Source: Rhodosalinus halophilus (lineage in GTDB: Bacteria > Pseudomonadota > Alphaproteobacteria > Rhodobacterales > Rhodobacteraceae). From it: DNA of 64,000 nt. A program made the position numbers and the translations under genes. Below, piece after piece: positions 52,432 through 61,239 of this stretch. The stretch's first letter is position 1. Each line of letters begins with the position of its first letter. The stretch spans positions 186,001 to 250,000 of the forward strand of contig NZ_QNTQ01000001.1 of the NCBI RefSeq assembly GCF_003298775.1, given 5' to 3'. A model generated the notes under the pieces. The model had not been told where the DNA came from. It did not search any database and worked only from the letters and a program-made list of their open reading frames with translations.

Positions 52432-52498
52432 GGGGGCTCTGCCCCCTCGGCCCTTGCGGGCCTCACCCCCGGGATATTTCTCTCCAAGAAGAAGGACC
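52432..52498 (-). repeat. Dispersed double-hairpin repeat (full copy, inverted)
   Basis: Read on the minus strand it starts GGTCCTTCTTCTTGG, continues AAATATCCCGGGGGTGAGG, then GGCCC-GCAA-GGGCC, and ends with a GGGGGC-AGA-GCCCCC hairpin. It closely matches 31978-32048. It follows the fur stop and may serve as its transcription terminator. Confidence 0.7.
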
Positions 52499-52583
52499 GG
52501 ACGGCGCCCGTCAGTGGCCTCGGGAACCGGAAAGCCGCCGTGGCGCGGGGCCGACGGCGGCTTTGCGGATCATGCTGCAAGCG

Positions 52584-52660
52584 TGGCGCGGTTGACGGGG
52601 CTCGAACCCGCGACCCCCGGCGTGACAGGCCGGTACTCTAACCAACTGAGCTACAACCGC
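52584..52660 (-). tRNA. tRNA-Asp (anticodon GTC)
   Basis: The minus strand folds as a 77-base tRNA with encoded CCA. Acceptor GCGGTTG pairs with CAACCGC; the D-arm contains AGCTCAGTTGGTTAGAG. The anticodon stem-loop CCGGC-CTGTCAC-GCCGG gives anticodon GTC, and the T-arm contains GGTTCGAGCC. The discriminator is G, as expected for tRNA-Asp. Confidence 0.97.
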
Positions 52661-52699
52661 CCGCTTGTGCGACCGGGCCGCGTGTGCCCGGTGAGCCGT

Positions 52700-52728
52700 G
52701 TCTTATGCGGTGCGACGGGCGGCGTCAA
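52700..52728 (-). promoter_or_regulatory. Predicted tRNA-Asp promoter
   Basis: On the minus strand TTGACG (52728-52723), 17 bases, TAAGAC (52705-52700) forms a good sigma70-type promoter about 40 bases before the mature tRNA 5' end. Confidence 0.6.
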
Positions 52729-52857
52729 GCGGTCCTGCGCCAGAAATCGCAGCCCTCTGCAACCGTCCCGCGGGGGCTCTTCCCGGCCAGGCCCCGGGCG
52801 CCGAACCGACGCCGCGAGCCGTCCTCGGCGCCTGTCGGGCGCAGCCGCCGCGCGTCG

Positions 52858-53991
52858 CTAGCCTGTCGCCGCGAGGTCGCCCAGCAACCCCTCGAGCCGG
52901 GCCATCCCCGTGTCGAGCGCCACGTCCTCGCCGCCGCCCACGCCCAGGCGCACGTGCTGCGGCAGGCCGTAGGCCGCGCCCGGAAGCGCGAAGGTGCGCC
53001 AGGGGTCGCTGCCCAGTCGCGCCGCGAAGGCCTCGCCGTCGAGATCCCCCGCGATCCGCGCCAGGCCGATCAGCCCGGCCTGCGGGCGGTGCCACGCCAG
53101 AAGGTCGCTGGCCCGGACGATGCCGTCGAGCCGGTCCAGCGCCGCGAGCCCCTCCGCCTTCGCGCGATCGATCAGCGCCGCGCGCCGCTCCGGGCGCATC
53201 GCGATCTCGGCGATCGCCTCGCCGCAGATGTTCATGATCTCGCTGGAGTTCTCGCGCAGGATCACCGCATCCATCACGAGGTCCGGATCGCGGCAGATCA
53301 GCCAGCCGGTGCGCAGGCCCTGCAGCCCGAGCGCCTTGGACACGCTGCCCGTGGTGATGCCGCGCTCGTAGAGGCCGGCGACCGAGGGCGCCGGCACCCC
53401 GTCCCATTCCAGCCCGGCATAGACCTCGTCGACGATGAGCCAGGCGCCGACGCGCGCGGCGATCCCGGCGGCGCGCTCGATCTCGCCATCGGTGAGAAGC
53501 TGGCCTGTGGGATTGTTCGGGTTGCTGAGAAAGATCAGTTTGGTGCGCGGCGTGACGGCCTCGGCCAGGGCGTCGAGGGGCAGGCGCCAGCCCTCGTCCT
53601 CGCGCCGGTGCACGCGCCGCGCTGTGGCGCCGATGCCGTCGGCCAGCACCTCGGCCTGCGGCCAGCCCGGCGCCTCCACGACGATCTCGTCGCCGGGCGC
53701 GACCCGCTGCATGATGGCGAGGTAGTTGGCCTCGGCCGCGCCCGCGGTGATCAGCACGTCCTCGAGCCGGCAGCGCCCTTCGAGGCCGGTCGCGCGCAGC
53801 ACATGCGCGCGCAGCTCCGGCAGGCCGCGGAAATCGCGATTGTTCCAGTCGAGCGACAGCTCGGGATCGAGCGCGCCGAGAAAGTCGCCGAGGCGCGGCG
53901 CGCGCGCGTTGGAAAAGCTCACGCTCGCGTCGAAGCCGGTTTCGGCGGTGTCGAGAAGATACTGGAACAGCTTGTGAATTCGGACCGTCAC
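52858..53991 (-). CDS. Class I/II PLP aminotransferase
   Basis: A 377-residue fold-type I aminotransferase. The PLP pocket shows the SNPNNPTGQLL loop, WLIVDEVYAGLEW with the pyridine-binding Asp, and the Schiff-base Lys in GSVSKALGLQGLRTGW near residue 222. Length fits aspartate-aminotransferase-like enzymes; the amino donor and acceptor are not evident. I infer a GTG start at 53991, about eleven bases after GGAGG, because no ATG lies near the start of homology (RIHKLFQYLLDTAETG). It is divergent from the MBL hydrolase with a 36-base gap. Confidence 0.83.
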   Translation of the reverse strand: MTVRIHKLFQYLLDTAETGFDASVSFSNARAPRLGDFLGALDPELSLDWNNRDFRGLPELRAHVLRATGLEGRCRLEDVLITAGAAEANYLAIMQRVAPGDEIVVEAPGWPQAEVLADGIGATARRVHRREDEGWRLPLDALAEAVTPRTKLIFLSNPNNPTGQLLTDGEIERAAGIAARVGAWLIVDEVYAGLEWDGVPAPSVAGLYERGITTGSVSKALGLQGLRTGWLICRDPDLVMDAVILRENSSEIMNICGEAIAEIAMRPERRAALIDRAKAEGLAALDRLDGIVRASDLLAWHRPQAGLIGLARIAGDLDGEAFAARLGSDPWRTFALPGAAYGLPQHVRLGVGGGEDVALDTGMARLEGLLGDLAATG

Positions 53992-54027
53992 TGTCAGTCT
54001 GCCTCCGCAATCGAGGGGGAGAGGTGC

Positions 54028-54783
54028 ATGGACCCGCTGCTCAGGGGACGGCCCGCGCGGCTCACGGTGCTGGATTTCGGGTTGTTCCGCGTCTTTGCGG
54101 GCGGGGGGCGCGACATCGGCATCTCCGGCTATCTGATCGAGACCGACCGGGGCGAGAAGGTGCTGGTCGACTCGGGCTTTCCCGAGAAATACGCGCAGGA
54201 CGCCGCGGCGGCCAGCCGTGAGGATCGGCTCGATACCTTCGGCGAGGTGCTCGGTTGCGGACCTCAGAACACCGCGCGCGCGCAGCTCGCCAGAGCGGGC
54301 GTCGCGCCTGAGGAGATCGATCTCTTCATCCTGACCCACACCCACATCGACCACCTGGGCGGGCTGGAAGACTTCCGGCAGGCGCCGATGCTGATCGGAG
54401 CGCCCGAACGCGCCCTGCCCCGCCCGCTCTACTGGGGCGATGTGCAGCCGCTGGCTTGGCCGGCGCGCGACTACGTGACGCTCGACTCGGATGCCACGAT
54501 CGGGCCGGGCTTCGAGGTGTTTCTCGCCCCCGGCCACGCCCCCGGGCAGCTCGCGCTGATGCTCGAGCTGCCCGAGACGGGGCCAGTGCTGCTGACATCG
54601 GACGCGATCTCGCGGCCCGAGGAGGTGTCGGAAGGGTTCGAGGGGACGACCGAGGCGGCAACCGCCCTGCATCACGCCGAGCGCCTGCTGGATCTCGCCG
54701 ACCGGCGCGGCGCCTTCGTGATCTACGGCCACTGGCCCCGCCAGTGGCCCGCGCTGCGCAAGGCGCCGGACGGCTACACCTGA
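54028..54783 (+). CDS. MBL-fold metallo-hydrolase (N-acyl homoserine lactonase-like)
   Basis: This 251-residue metallo-beta-lactamase-fold protein has the metal-binding motif HTHIDHLGG (about residues 98-106), a second metal-site His in APGHAPGQLAL and an Asp in LLTSDAISRP. The overall layout, with an N-terminal GYLIETDRGEKVLVDSGFP strand, resembles the AttM/AiiA group of quorum-quenching lactonases, but other lactones or esters are possible. No quorum-sensing genes are nearby. The ATG at 54028 follows GGGGGAGAGG. Confidence 0.85.
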   Translation: MDPLLRGRPARLTVLDFGLFRVFAGGGRDIGISGYLIETDRGEKVLVDSGFPEKYAQDAAAASREDRLDTFGEVLGCGPQNTARAQLARAGVAPEEIDLFILTHTHIDHLGGLEDFRQAPMLIGAPERALPRPLYWGDVQPLAWPARDYVTLDSDATIGPGFEVFLAPGHAPGQLALMLELPETGPVLLTSDAISRPEEVSEGFEGTTEAATALHHAERLLDLADRRGAFVIYGHWPRQWPALRKAPDGYT

Positions 54784-54949
54784 ACTGCGCGGCGAGCTCG
54801 CGCAGCGACGTCACGACCACGGACAAGGCGTTCGTCGCGTCGCACGCCGCTTCGGGCGGACCTGCCACGAAGAGAGCGGCAGATCGGCCGAACCGCTACG
54901 CCCGGGGGCGCGAGGAGCTCGAGCTCCGGACCCGGAAGCTGTGGCAAGA

Positions 54950-55024
54950 TGGTGGGTGATGAGAGATTCGAACTCCCGACATCTTCGATGTGAACGAAGC
55001 GCTCTACCACTGAGCTAATCACCC
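54950..55024 (-). tRNA. tRNA-Val (anticodon CAC)
   Basis: The minus strand forms a 75-base tRNA with encoded CCA. Acceptor GGGTGAT pairs with ATCACCC; the D-arm contains AGCTCAGTGGTAGAG. The anticodon arm CTTCG-TTCACAT-CGAAG gives CAC, reading GUG valine codons. The T-arm contains AGTTCGAATCT. The discriminator is A. Confidence 0.97.
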
Positions 55025-55034
55025 GCGCGAGCAG

Positions 55035-55063
55035 CGTTTAGCGCGCCTCGCACGGCTTCGCAA
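55035..55063 (-). promoter_or_regulatory. Predicted tRNA-Val promoter
   Basis: On the minus strand TTGCGA (55063-55058), 17 bases, TAAACG (55040-55035) lies just upstream of the tRNA. The implied leader is only a few bases long. Confidence 0.45.
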
Positions 55064-55423
55064 GAGGTCGGGACGCGTCTGCGGGAACGGGCAGCCATTG
55101 GCGCCAAGCACCGCGGTCCTTCGAGGCGCGTCTTCGACACAGGCGACGCGGACGGCGCCGTTTCACGCGCGCCGAGCCCCCATCGGACCGAAGACCCCGT
55201 CGAGGAGGGGCCTGCAGCGCGTCCCGGGCCACCGGCCGGGACTCGTCGACGGGCACCAGACGGGCGATGCCAAGCGGAGTCTGCGCCCGCAGCCTGTCTC
55301 GCACGAGCTCGGGCGGGAGGGGGCGCGGCGCAGTACGAGCCTGCCCCCGCCTCGGCCGGCGCGAACCACGGCCGATCACCGCGACCTGGGCCGAGTGGCG
55401 CCATGCGCCCCCGATCCCGGACG
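55064..55423. other. Intergenic stretch with no supported gene
   Basis: About 360 GC-rich bases between the tRNA-Val promoter and the lon terminator. Open frames on both strands are Arg/Ala/Pro-rich, lack ribosome-binding sites and show no recognisable domain. I see no repeat or RNA here. Confidence 0.6.
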
Positions 55424-55450
55424 AAAAAAGGGGCGCCGCTCGGGCGCCCC
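55424..55450 (-). terminator. Rho-independent terminator of lon
   Basis: On the minus strand GGGGCGCC (55450-55443), a short loop, GGCGCCCC (55437-55430) and then six T residues (55429-55424) make a textbook intrinsic terminator 27 bases after the lon stop. Confidence 0.9.
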
Positions 55451-55476
55451 GCTTTGCCATCCGTTCCCGGCCGGCC

Positions 55477-57879
55477 TCAGTGCGCGACCGCGCCGGTGGC
55501 CTCCGAGCTGCGCGCGGCCTCGGCCGCGGCGGCCTCTTCGGAGGTTTCGTCCCACTCGACCGGCTCGGGCTGGCGGACGAGGGCGTGCTCGAGAACCTCC
55601 TTGACGTTCGAGACGGGGATGATGGTCAGCCCCTCCTTCACGTTGTCGGGGATCTCCTTGAGATCCTTCTCGTTCTCCTCGGGGATGAGCACCGTGGTGA
55701 TGCCGCCCCGCAGCGCCGCGAGAAGCTTCTCCTTGAGCCCGCCGATGGCCAGCACGTTACCGCGCAGCGTGACCTCGCCGGTCATGGCGACATCCTTGCG
55801 CACCGGGATCTGCGTGAGCACCGAGACGATGGAGGTCACCATCGCGATGCCGGCAGAGGGCCCGTCCTTGGGCGTGGCGCCCTCGGGGACGTGCACGTGG
55901 ATGTCCCACTTCTCGAACTTCGGCGGCTTCACGCCGATGTCGGGCGCGATCGAGCGCACGAAGCTCGAGGCCGCGTCGATCGATTCCTTCATCACGTCGC
56001 CCAGCGTGCCGGTGGTCTTCATCCGGCCCTTGCCCGGCAGGCGCAGCGCCTCGATCGACAGCAGATCGCCGCCGACGCTCGTCCAGGCGAGGCCCGTGAC
56101 GACGCCGATCTGGTCCTCCTTCTCGGCCAGACCGTAGCGGTACTTCTTCACGCCGAGATAGTCGTCGATGTTCTCGGCCGTGACCTCGACGCGCTTGACC
56201 TTGTCGCGCACGATCTCGGTGACCGCCTTCCGCGCGACCTTGGCCATCTCCCGCTCGAGGTTCCGCACGCCGGCCTCGCGGGTGTAGCGGCGGATGATCT
56301 CGAGGATCGCGTCGTCGCTCAGCGTGAACTCGTCCTTCTTGAGACCGTGGTTCTTCACCTGCTTGGGCAACAGGTGCCCCTTGGCGATCTCGAGCTTCTC
56401 GTCCTCGGTGTAGCCCGCGAGCGGGATGATCTCCATCCGGTCCAGCAGCGGGCCGGGCATGTTGTAGGAGTTCGCCGTGGTGATGAACATCACGTTCGAG
56501 AGGTCGTATTCCACCTCGAGGTAATGGTCCACGAAGGTCGAGTTCTGCTCGGGGTCGAGCACCTCGAGCATCGCGCTCGCCGGATCGCCGCGGAAGTCCT
56601 GCCCCATCTTGTCGATCTCGTCGAGCAGGATGAGCGGGTTCGTGGTCTTGGCCTTCTTCATCGACTGGATGATCTTGCCGGGCATCGAGCCGATATAGGT
56701 CCGGCGGTGGCCGCGGATCTCGGACTCGTCGCGCACGCCGCCAAGCGAGATACGGATGAACTCGCGCCCCGTGGCGCGGGCGACGGACTTGCCCAGCGAG
56801 GTCTTGCCCACGCCCGGAGGTCCGACGAGGCACAGGATCGGCCCCTTGAGCTTCCTGGAGCGGCTCTGCACGGCGAGATACTCGACGATGCGCTCCTTGA
56901 CCTTCTCGAGGCTGTAGTGATCCTCGTCGAGGATCTTCTGCGCGCGGTGCAGATCCTTCTTCACGCGCGACTTCGTGCCCCACGGGATCGACAGCATCCA
57001 GTCCAGGTAATTGCGCACAACCGTGGCCTCGGCGCTCATCGGGCTCATGGTCTTGAGCTTCTTGAGCTCCGCCTCGGCCTTTTCGCGCGCCTCCTTCGTG
57101 AGCTTGGTGTTCTCGATGCGCTCCTCGAGTTCGGCGACCTCGCCGCCCTCGTCGCCGTCGCCCAGCTCCTTCTGAATGGCCTTCATCTGCTCATTCAGGT
57201 AATACTCGCGCTGGGTCTTCTCCATCTGGCTCTTGACGCGGGTCTTAATCTTCTTCTCGACCTGCAGGACGCTCATCTCGCCCTGCATCAGGCCATAGAC
57301 CTTTTCCAGCCGCTCGCTGACGGCGGGCGTCTCGAGCAGTTCCTGCTTCTGCGCGACCTCGATGCCCAGGTGCCCCGCCACCAGATCGGCGAGCTTGGCC
57401 GGATCGCTGGCCTCGGACACGGCGGCGAGCGCCTCTTCGGGGATGTTCTTCTTGATCTTCGCGTAGCGCTCGAACTCGGCCGTGACGGTGCGCAGCAGCG
57501 CCTCGATCGCGGCGGCGTCGCCCTCGGATTCCTCGATGTGCTCGGCGCGCGCCTCGAAATACTCCTCGTTCTCGAGGAATTCGGTGATCCGCACGCGCGA
57601 CTGCCCCTCGACCAGCACCTTCACGGTGCCGTCGGGCAGCTTGAGAAGCTGAAGCACGCTGGCCAGCACGCCGGTGCGATAGATGCCCTCGGGCGCCGGG
57701 TCGTCCTCGGCCGCGTCGATCTGCGACGACAGCAGGATCTGCTTGTCGTCCTTCATCACCTCCTCGAGCGCGCGCACCGACTTCTCGCGGCCGACGAAGA
57801 GCGGCACGATCATGTGCGGAAACACGACGATGTCCCTGAGCGGGAGCACGGGATAGGAGGTGTTCAGGGGCTCTTGCAT
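55477..57879 (-). CDS. lon: ATP-dependent protease La (Lon)
   Basis: The 800-residue cytoplasmic serine protease is full length. An N-terminal substrate-binding domain ([23 protein letters not shown]) is followed by a coiled region and the AAA+ module with Walker [13 protein letters not shown] (about residues 354-365) and Walker [12 protein letters not shown]. The C-terminal protease domain has [11 protein letters not shown] with the catalytic Ser and [16 protein letters not shown] with the catalytic Lys. The ATG at 57879 gives [16 protein letters not shown], the normal start. An intrinsic terminator follows and a possible heat-shock-like promoter lies upstream. Confidence 0.97.
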   Translation of the reverse strand: MQEPLNTSYPVLPLRDIVVFPHMIVPLFVGREKSVRALEEVMKDDKQILLSSQIDAAEDDPAPEGIYRTGVLASVLQLLKLPDGTVKVLVEGQSRVRITEFLENEEYFEARAEHIEESEGDAAAIEALLRTVTAEFERYAKIKKNIPEEALAAVSEASDPAKLADLVAGHLGIEVAQKQELLETPAVSERLEKVYGLMQGEMSVLQVEKKIKTRVKSQMEKTQREYYLNEQMKAIQKELGDGDEGGEVAELEERIENTKLTKEAREKAEAELKKLKTMSPMSAEATVVRNYLDWMLSIPWGTKSRVKKDLHRAQKILDEDHYSLEKVKERIVEYLAVQSRSRKLKGPILCLVGPPGVGKTSLGKSVARATGREFIRISLGGVRDESEIRGHRRTYIGSMPGKIIQSMKKAKTTNPLILLDEIDKMGQDFRGDPASAMLEVLDPEQNSTFVDHYLEVEYDLSNVMFITTANSYNMPGPLLDRMEIIPLAGYTEDEKLEIAKGHLLPKQVKNHGLKKDEFTLSDDAILEIIRRYTREAGVRNLEREMAKVARKAVTEIVRDKVKRVEVTAENIDDYLGVKKYRYGLAEKEDQIGVVTGLAWTSVGGDLLSIEALRLPGKGRMKTTGTLGDVMKESIDAASSFVRSIAPDIGVKPPKFEKWDIHVHVPEGATPKDGPSAGIAMVTSIVSVLTQIPVRKDVAMTGEVTLRGNVLAIGGLKEKLLAALRGGITTVLIPEENEKDLKEIPDNVKEGLTIIPVSNVKEVLEHALVRQPEPVEWDETSEEAAAAEAARSSEATGAVAH

Positions 57880-58262
57880 GAATGCATCCTTGTTCTTGGC
57901 AAGAGGGCGCTGACCCCGCTGTGGCGGCAGCCTTCGGCCCTCTCCTCTTCGGACCGTTAAGGTGGGGGTCCGGCGCCGGATTTCAACCGCGCCGGCCTCT
58001 CGGCGCGACTCGCAGCATGGGCTGCGCGGGGGCCGGGCGCAAGCGGATCGCGACACTCCGGGCCGCCTGCAGGCCCGGTCCGCCACGGGGGCCGGACACG
58101 GGATCCCCGAGCCGCGGAACCCGCGCCTGCGATTCCCCCTGCGCCGCGCCGGCAGGTTTGCACGCGCATCGCGCAACCTTTAGTGTCGTGAAACGTTCAC
58201 TTGCCAGAGGCCGCGGCACGCGCTAGCGGCGCGCGGAAACGACACCGGAGGAAGAGCAGCCC
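57880..58262. other. Divergent lon-sqdB intergenic region with candidate promoters
   Basis: This 383-base gap holds no gene. For lon (minus strand) TTGAAA (57986-57981), 18 bases, CCTTAA (57962-57957) could be a sigma70- or RpoH-type promoter. For sqdB (plus) TTGCAC (58158-58163), 17 bases, TAGTGT (58181-58186) is a weak candidate. It is followed by GTGAA-ACG-TTCAC (58188-58200), a perfect 5-bp inverted repeat over the expected transcription start, which could be an operator. Confidence 0.45.
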
Positions 58263-59483
58263 ATGCGGATCGCCATTCTCGGGGGGGACGGCTTCGTCGG
58301 CTGGCCGACCTCGCTGCATCTGTCGAGCCTCGGCCACGAGGTGCATATCGTCGACAACCTTTCCCGCCGCTGGATCGACACCGAACTCGGCGTGCAGTCG
58401 CTGACGCCCATGGACTCGATCCAGGAGCGCTGCCGCATCTGGAAGGAGGTCTCGGGCGAGGCGATCCGCTTCCATCTGCTGGATCTGGCGCGCGACTACG
58501 AGCGCCTGCGCCAGTGGCTGGCGGAGTGGCGCCCCGACGCCATCGTGCATTTCGCCGAGCAGCGCGCGGCGCCCTATTCGATGAAGTCCGACCGTCACAA
58601 GGTCTACACCGTCGACAACAACGTCAACGCGACGCACAACCTGCTGGCCGCGCTGGTGGAGACGGGAATCGACGCGCATCTGGTGCATCTGGGCACGATG
58701 GGAGTCTACGGCTACTCGAACGTCGGCGCGGCGATCCCCGAGGGCTATCTCGACGTCGAGATCGAGAACCTCGAGGGCGAGAAGAAGGGGCTCGAGATCC
58801 TCTACCCCACCCGGCCGGGCTCGGTCTATCACATGACCAAGAGCCTCGATCAGATCCTCTTCCAGTTCTACGCGCAGAACGACGGGCTGCGGATCACCGA
58901 CCTGCACCAGGGCATCGTCTGGGGCACGCACACCGACCAGACGCGCCGCCACGAGCAGCTCATCAACCGCTTCGACTACGACGGCGACTACGGCACGGTG
59001 CTCAACCGCTTCCTGATCCAGGCGGCGATCGACTATCCGCTGACCGTGCACGGTACCGGCGGACAGACCCGCGCCTTCATCCACATCCAGGACTCGGTGC
59101 GCTGCATCGAGCTTGCGCTTCGGGACGCGCCCAGGGCCGGCGACCGGGTGAAGATCTTCAACCAGATGACCGAGACGCACCGCGTGCGCGATCTGGCCGA
59201 GCTGGTGGCGAAGCTCACCGGCGCTCAGGTGAAATACCTGCCCAACCCGCGCAAGGAGGCGGACGAGAACGAGCTGATCGTGCGCAACGAGCAGTTCCTC
59301 GCGCTGGGGCTGGAGCCGACGACACTGGCCGAGGGGCTTCTGGAAGAGGTCGTGGACGTGGCGAAGAAATACGCCCACCGCATCGACCGCTCGCGCGTGC
59401 CGGCCGTCTCGGCCTGGACACGGGACATCGCGCAGCGGGTGGAGCGCGACCCGGAGGGCAAGGCGCTCAAGTCCGTCTCATGA
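58263..59483 (+). CDS. sqdB: UDP-sulfoquinovose synthase
   Basis: SqdB forms UDP-sulfoquinovose from UDP-glucose and sulfite for the sulfolipid SQDG. The 406-residue protein is an extended SDR enzyme with the NAD motif GGDGFVGWPTSLHL at residues 7-20. The catalytic Thr is in HLGTMGVYGY (about residue 145) and YHMTK gives the Tyr and Lys near 186-190. RWIDTELGVQSLTPM and FAEQRAAPYSM are SqdB-specific stretches. The ATG at 58263 follows GGAGGAAGAG. sqdD overlaps its stop (ATGA). The order sqdB-sqdD-sqdC is that known in Rhodobacter sphaeroides. Confidence 0.96.
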   Translation: MRIAILGGDGFVGWPTSLHLSSLGHEVHIVDNLSRRWIDTELGVQSLTPMDSIQERCRIWKEVSGEAIRFHLLDLARDYERLRQWLAEWRPDAIVHFAEQRAAPYSMKSDRHKVYTVDNNVNATHNLLAALVETGIDAHLVHLGTMGVYGYSNVGAAIPEGYLDVEIENLEGEKKGLEILYPTRPGSVYHMTKSLDQILFQFYAQNDGLRITDLHQGIVWGTHTDQTRRHEQLINRFDYDGDYGTVLNRFLIQAAIDYPLTVHGTGGQTRAFIHIQDSVRCIELALRDAPRAGDRVKIFNQMTETHRVRDLAELVAKLTGAQVKYLPNPRKEADENELIVRNEQFLALGLEPTTLAEGLLEEVVDVAKKYAHRIDRSRVPAVSAWTRDIAQRVERDPEGKALKSVS

Positions 59484-60307
59484 CCGGCCTGCGCCCGGAG
59501 CGGCCCGCCCGCTCCGACCGCGCCTTCGTCACGCTGGTGACGAACGCCGATTTCGCACGCGGGGCGGGGGCGCTTCTGCACTCGCTCGCGCGCACGGGGA
59601 GCGCGGCGGACCGGGTGGTGCTCCACACCGGGGGCGTGGGCGATGATGCACTCGCGCCACTGCGCGGCCTTGGCGCGCGGCTCGTGGCGACCGATCTGCT
59701 GCCCACCTCGGACGCCTTCAACCAGGCACACGCGCGCGATCGGCTGCACGGGATCGCCCCCTTCACCAAGGGCGAAAAGCCCGCCTTCCACACGCCCCTC
59801 GACAATTTCGCCAAGCTCCGGCTCTGGCAGCTCGACTACGCGCGCGTCGTCTTTCTCGACGCCGACACGCTGGTGCTGCGCCCGATCGACCGGCTCTTCG
59901 ACTACCCGGAGTTCTGCGCGGCGCCGAACGTCTACGAGAGCCTCGGCGATTTCCACCGGATGAACTCCGGCGTCTTCACCGCGCGGCCGTCGCAGGCGAC
60001 CTTCGAGGCGATGCTCGCCCGCCTCGACGCGCCCGGCGCCTTCTGGCGGCGCACGGATCAGACCTTCCTGCAGGACTACTTCCCCGACTGGCACGGGCTG
60101 CCGGTCTTCGACAACATGCTGCAATACGTCTGGTTCAACCTGCCCGCGCTCTGGGACTGGGCCTCGATCCGGGTGCTGCACTTCCAGTATGAAAAGCCGT
60201 GGGAGGACCACGCCAAGGCCCATCGCCTGCGCCCGCTGATCGATCTCTGGCAGGCCTTTGCCCGCGGCGAGGCGCCCGATCTTGCCGCCCTCGAGAACCC
60301 CGCATGA
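59480..60307 (+). CDS. sqdD: Sulfolipid biosynthesis glycosyltransferase (GT8-like, SqdD)
   Basis: The 275-residue protein is a glycogenin/GT8-like glycosyltransferase. VVFLDADTLVLRPIDRLFD (about residues 120-138) contains the metal-binding DAD motif, and HFQYEKPWED near 233 holds the C-terminal His. In Rhodobacter, SqdD is the predicted transferase acting with UDP-sulfoquinovose in SQDG formation. Coupling to sqdB and sqdC by ATGA overlaps supports that assignment. The true acceptor (diacylglycerol or an intermediate) is not readable here. Confidence 0.88.
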   Translation: MTGLRPERPARSDRAFVTLVTNADFARGAGALLHSLARTGSAADRVVLHTGGVGDDALAPLRGLGARLVATDLLPTSDAFNQAHARDRLHGIAPFTKGEKPAFHTPLDNFAKLRLWQLDYARVVFLDADTLVLRPIDRLFDYPEFCAAPNVYESLGDFHRMNSGVFTARPSQATFEAMLARLDAPGAFWRRTDQTFLQDYFPDWHGLPVFDNMLQYVWFNLPALWDWASIRVLHFQYEKPWEDHAKAHRLRPLIDLWQAFARGEAPDLAALENPA

Positions 60308-61191
60308 GGCTCGCGATCACCGGCGGCACGGGTCTCGTCGGCCGCTTCCTCGTCGAGGAGGCGCTGGCGGCGGGCGACCGGGTGACGGTGCTGACGCGAC
60401 GGCCCCCTGCCCCGGGGTTTTTCTCGGGCGCGGTGGATCACGCGGCCTTCGACCTCGGCGGACCGCCGCCGGCGCTCGACGGGATGGACGCGCTGATCCA
60501 CGCAGGCTTAAGCCACGTCCCCGGCAAGTATCGCGGCGGGGAGGGCGACGATCCGGAAGGCTTCCTCTCCGCCAACCGCGACGGCACGCTGCGGCTCTTC
60601 GAGGCGGCGGCGCGGGCGGGGGTCGGCCGGGTGATCTTCCTCTCCTCGCGGGCGGTTTACGGGGGTTACCCGCCCGGCACCGAGCTCACCGAGGAGATGC
60701 CCCCCCGGCCCGATACGCTCTACGGCAAGGTGAAGGCCGAGGCCGAGGCGGCGCTGGCGGATCTTCGCGGCGGGGTGGCGCTGCGCGCCACCGGGGTCTA
60801 CGGGCCGGCGGGTCCGGGCCAGCGGCACAAATGGGCCGATCTCTTCGACAATTTCCTTGCCGGAGGGGAGATTGTCCCCCGTCGGGGAACAGAGGTGCAC
60901 GGGGAGGATCTCGCCGCGGCCGCGCGGATCCTGCTCACTGCGCCGGAGGAGCGGCTGGGCGAGGGGGTCTTCAACGTCTCGGATATCCTGCTCGACCGGC
61001 GCGATCTGCTGGCGGAGGTGGCGCGGGCGACGGGCTGCGCGCATCCCCTTCCCCCGGCGAGCGACGCCCCGGTGAGCGTCATGCGGTGCCACCGGCTGCG
61101 GGCGCTGGGTTGGCGGCCGGGCGGCATGCCGCGGCTGCGCGCCAGCCTGCCGGCGTTGCTGCGCGGCCTGGCGGGCGCTCGGCGGCCCTGA
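60304..61191 (+). CDS. sqdC: Sulfolipid biosynthesis NAD-dependent epimerase/reductase-like protein (SqdC)
   Basis: This 295-residue SDR-fold protein has the N-terminal Rossmann motif ITGGTGLVGRFLVEEAL and the active-site elements SSRAVYGGYPPG and LYGKVKAEAE (YxxxK). Its place as third gene of sqdBDC matches the Rhodobacter SqdC, whose mutation alters SQDG synthesis. The reaction is not settled. The TGA stop lies in the loop of a GGCCC-TGAC-GGGCC hairpin (61184-61197). Confidence 0.85.
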   Translation: MRLAITGGTGLVGRFLVEEALAAGDRVTVLTRRPPAPGFFSGAVDHAAFDLGGPPPALDGMDALIHAGLSHVPGKYRGGEGDDPEGFLSANRDGTLRLFEAAARAGVGRVIFLSSRAVYGGYPPGTELTEEMPPRPDTLYGKVKAEAEAALADLRGGVALRATGVYGPAGPGQRHKWADLFDNFLAGGEIVPRRGTEVHGEDLAAAARILLTAPEERLGEGVFNVSDILLDRRDLLAEVARATGCAHPLPPASDAPVSVMRCHRLRALGWRPGGMPRLRASLPALLRGLAGARRP

Positions 61192-61227
61192 CGGGCCTTC
61201 TCGCGAAGAGCGCCCGCACGGGCGCGA
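61184..61227. terminator. Double-hairpin element between convergent genes, copy 2
   Basis: GGCCC-TGAC-GGGCC (61184-61197), containing the sqdC stop codon in its loop, is followed by GCGCCC-GCAC-GGGCGC (61210-61225). The 19 bases 61209-61227 are identical to 12913-12931 at another convergent junction. No T-tract is present. Confidence 0.5.
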
Positions 61228-61239
61228 TGAGCGGCTGGC

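Noticed and set aside
52584-55024. tRNA genes as integration sites of a genomic island
   Set aside because: No integrase, no direct repeat of a tRNA 3' end and no mobile gene nearby; flanking genes look like core genes.
55038-55460. A 140-codon minus-strand frame between the tRNA-Val and lon
   Set aside because: Low-complexity Arg/Pro/Ala sequence without a ribosome-binding site, and it runs through the lon terminator.
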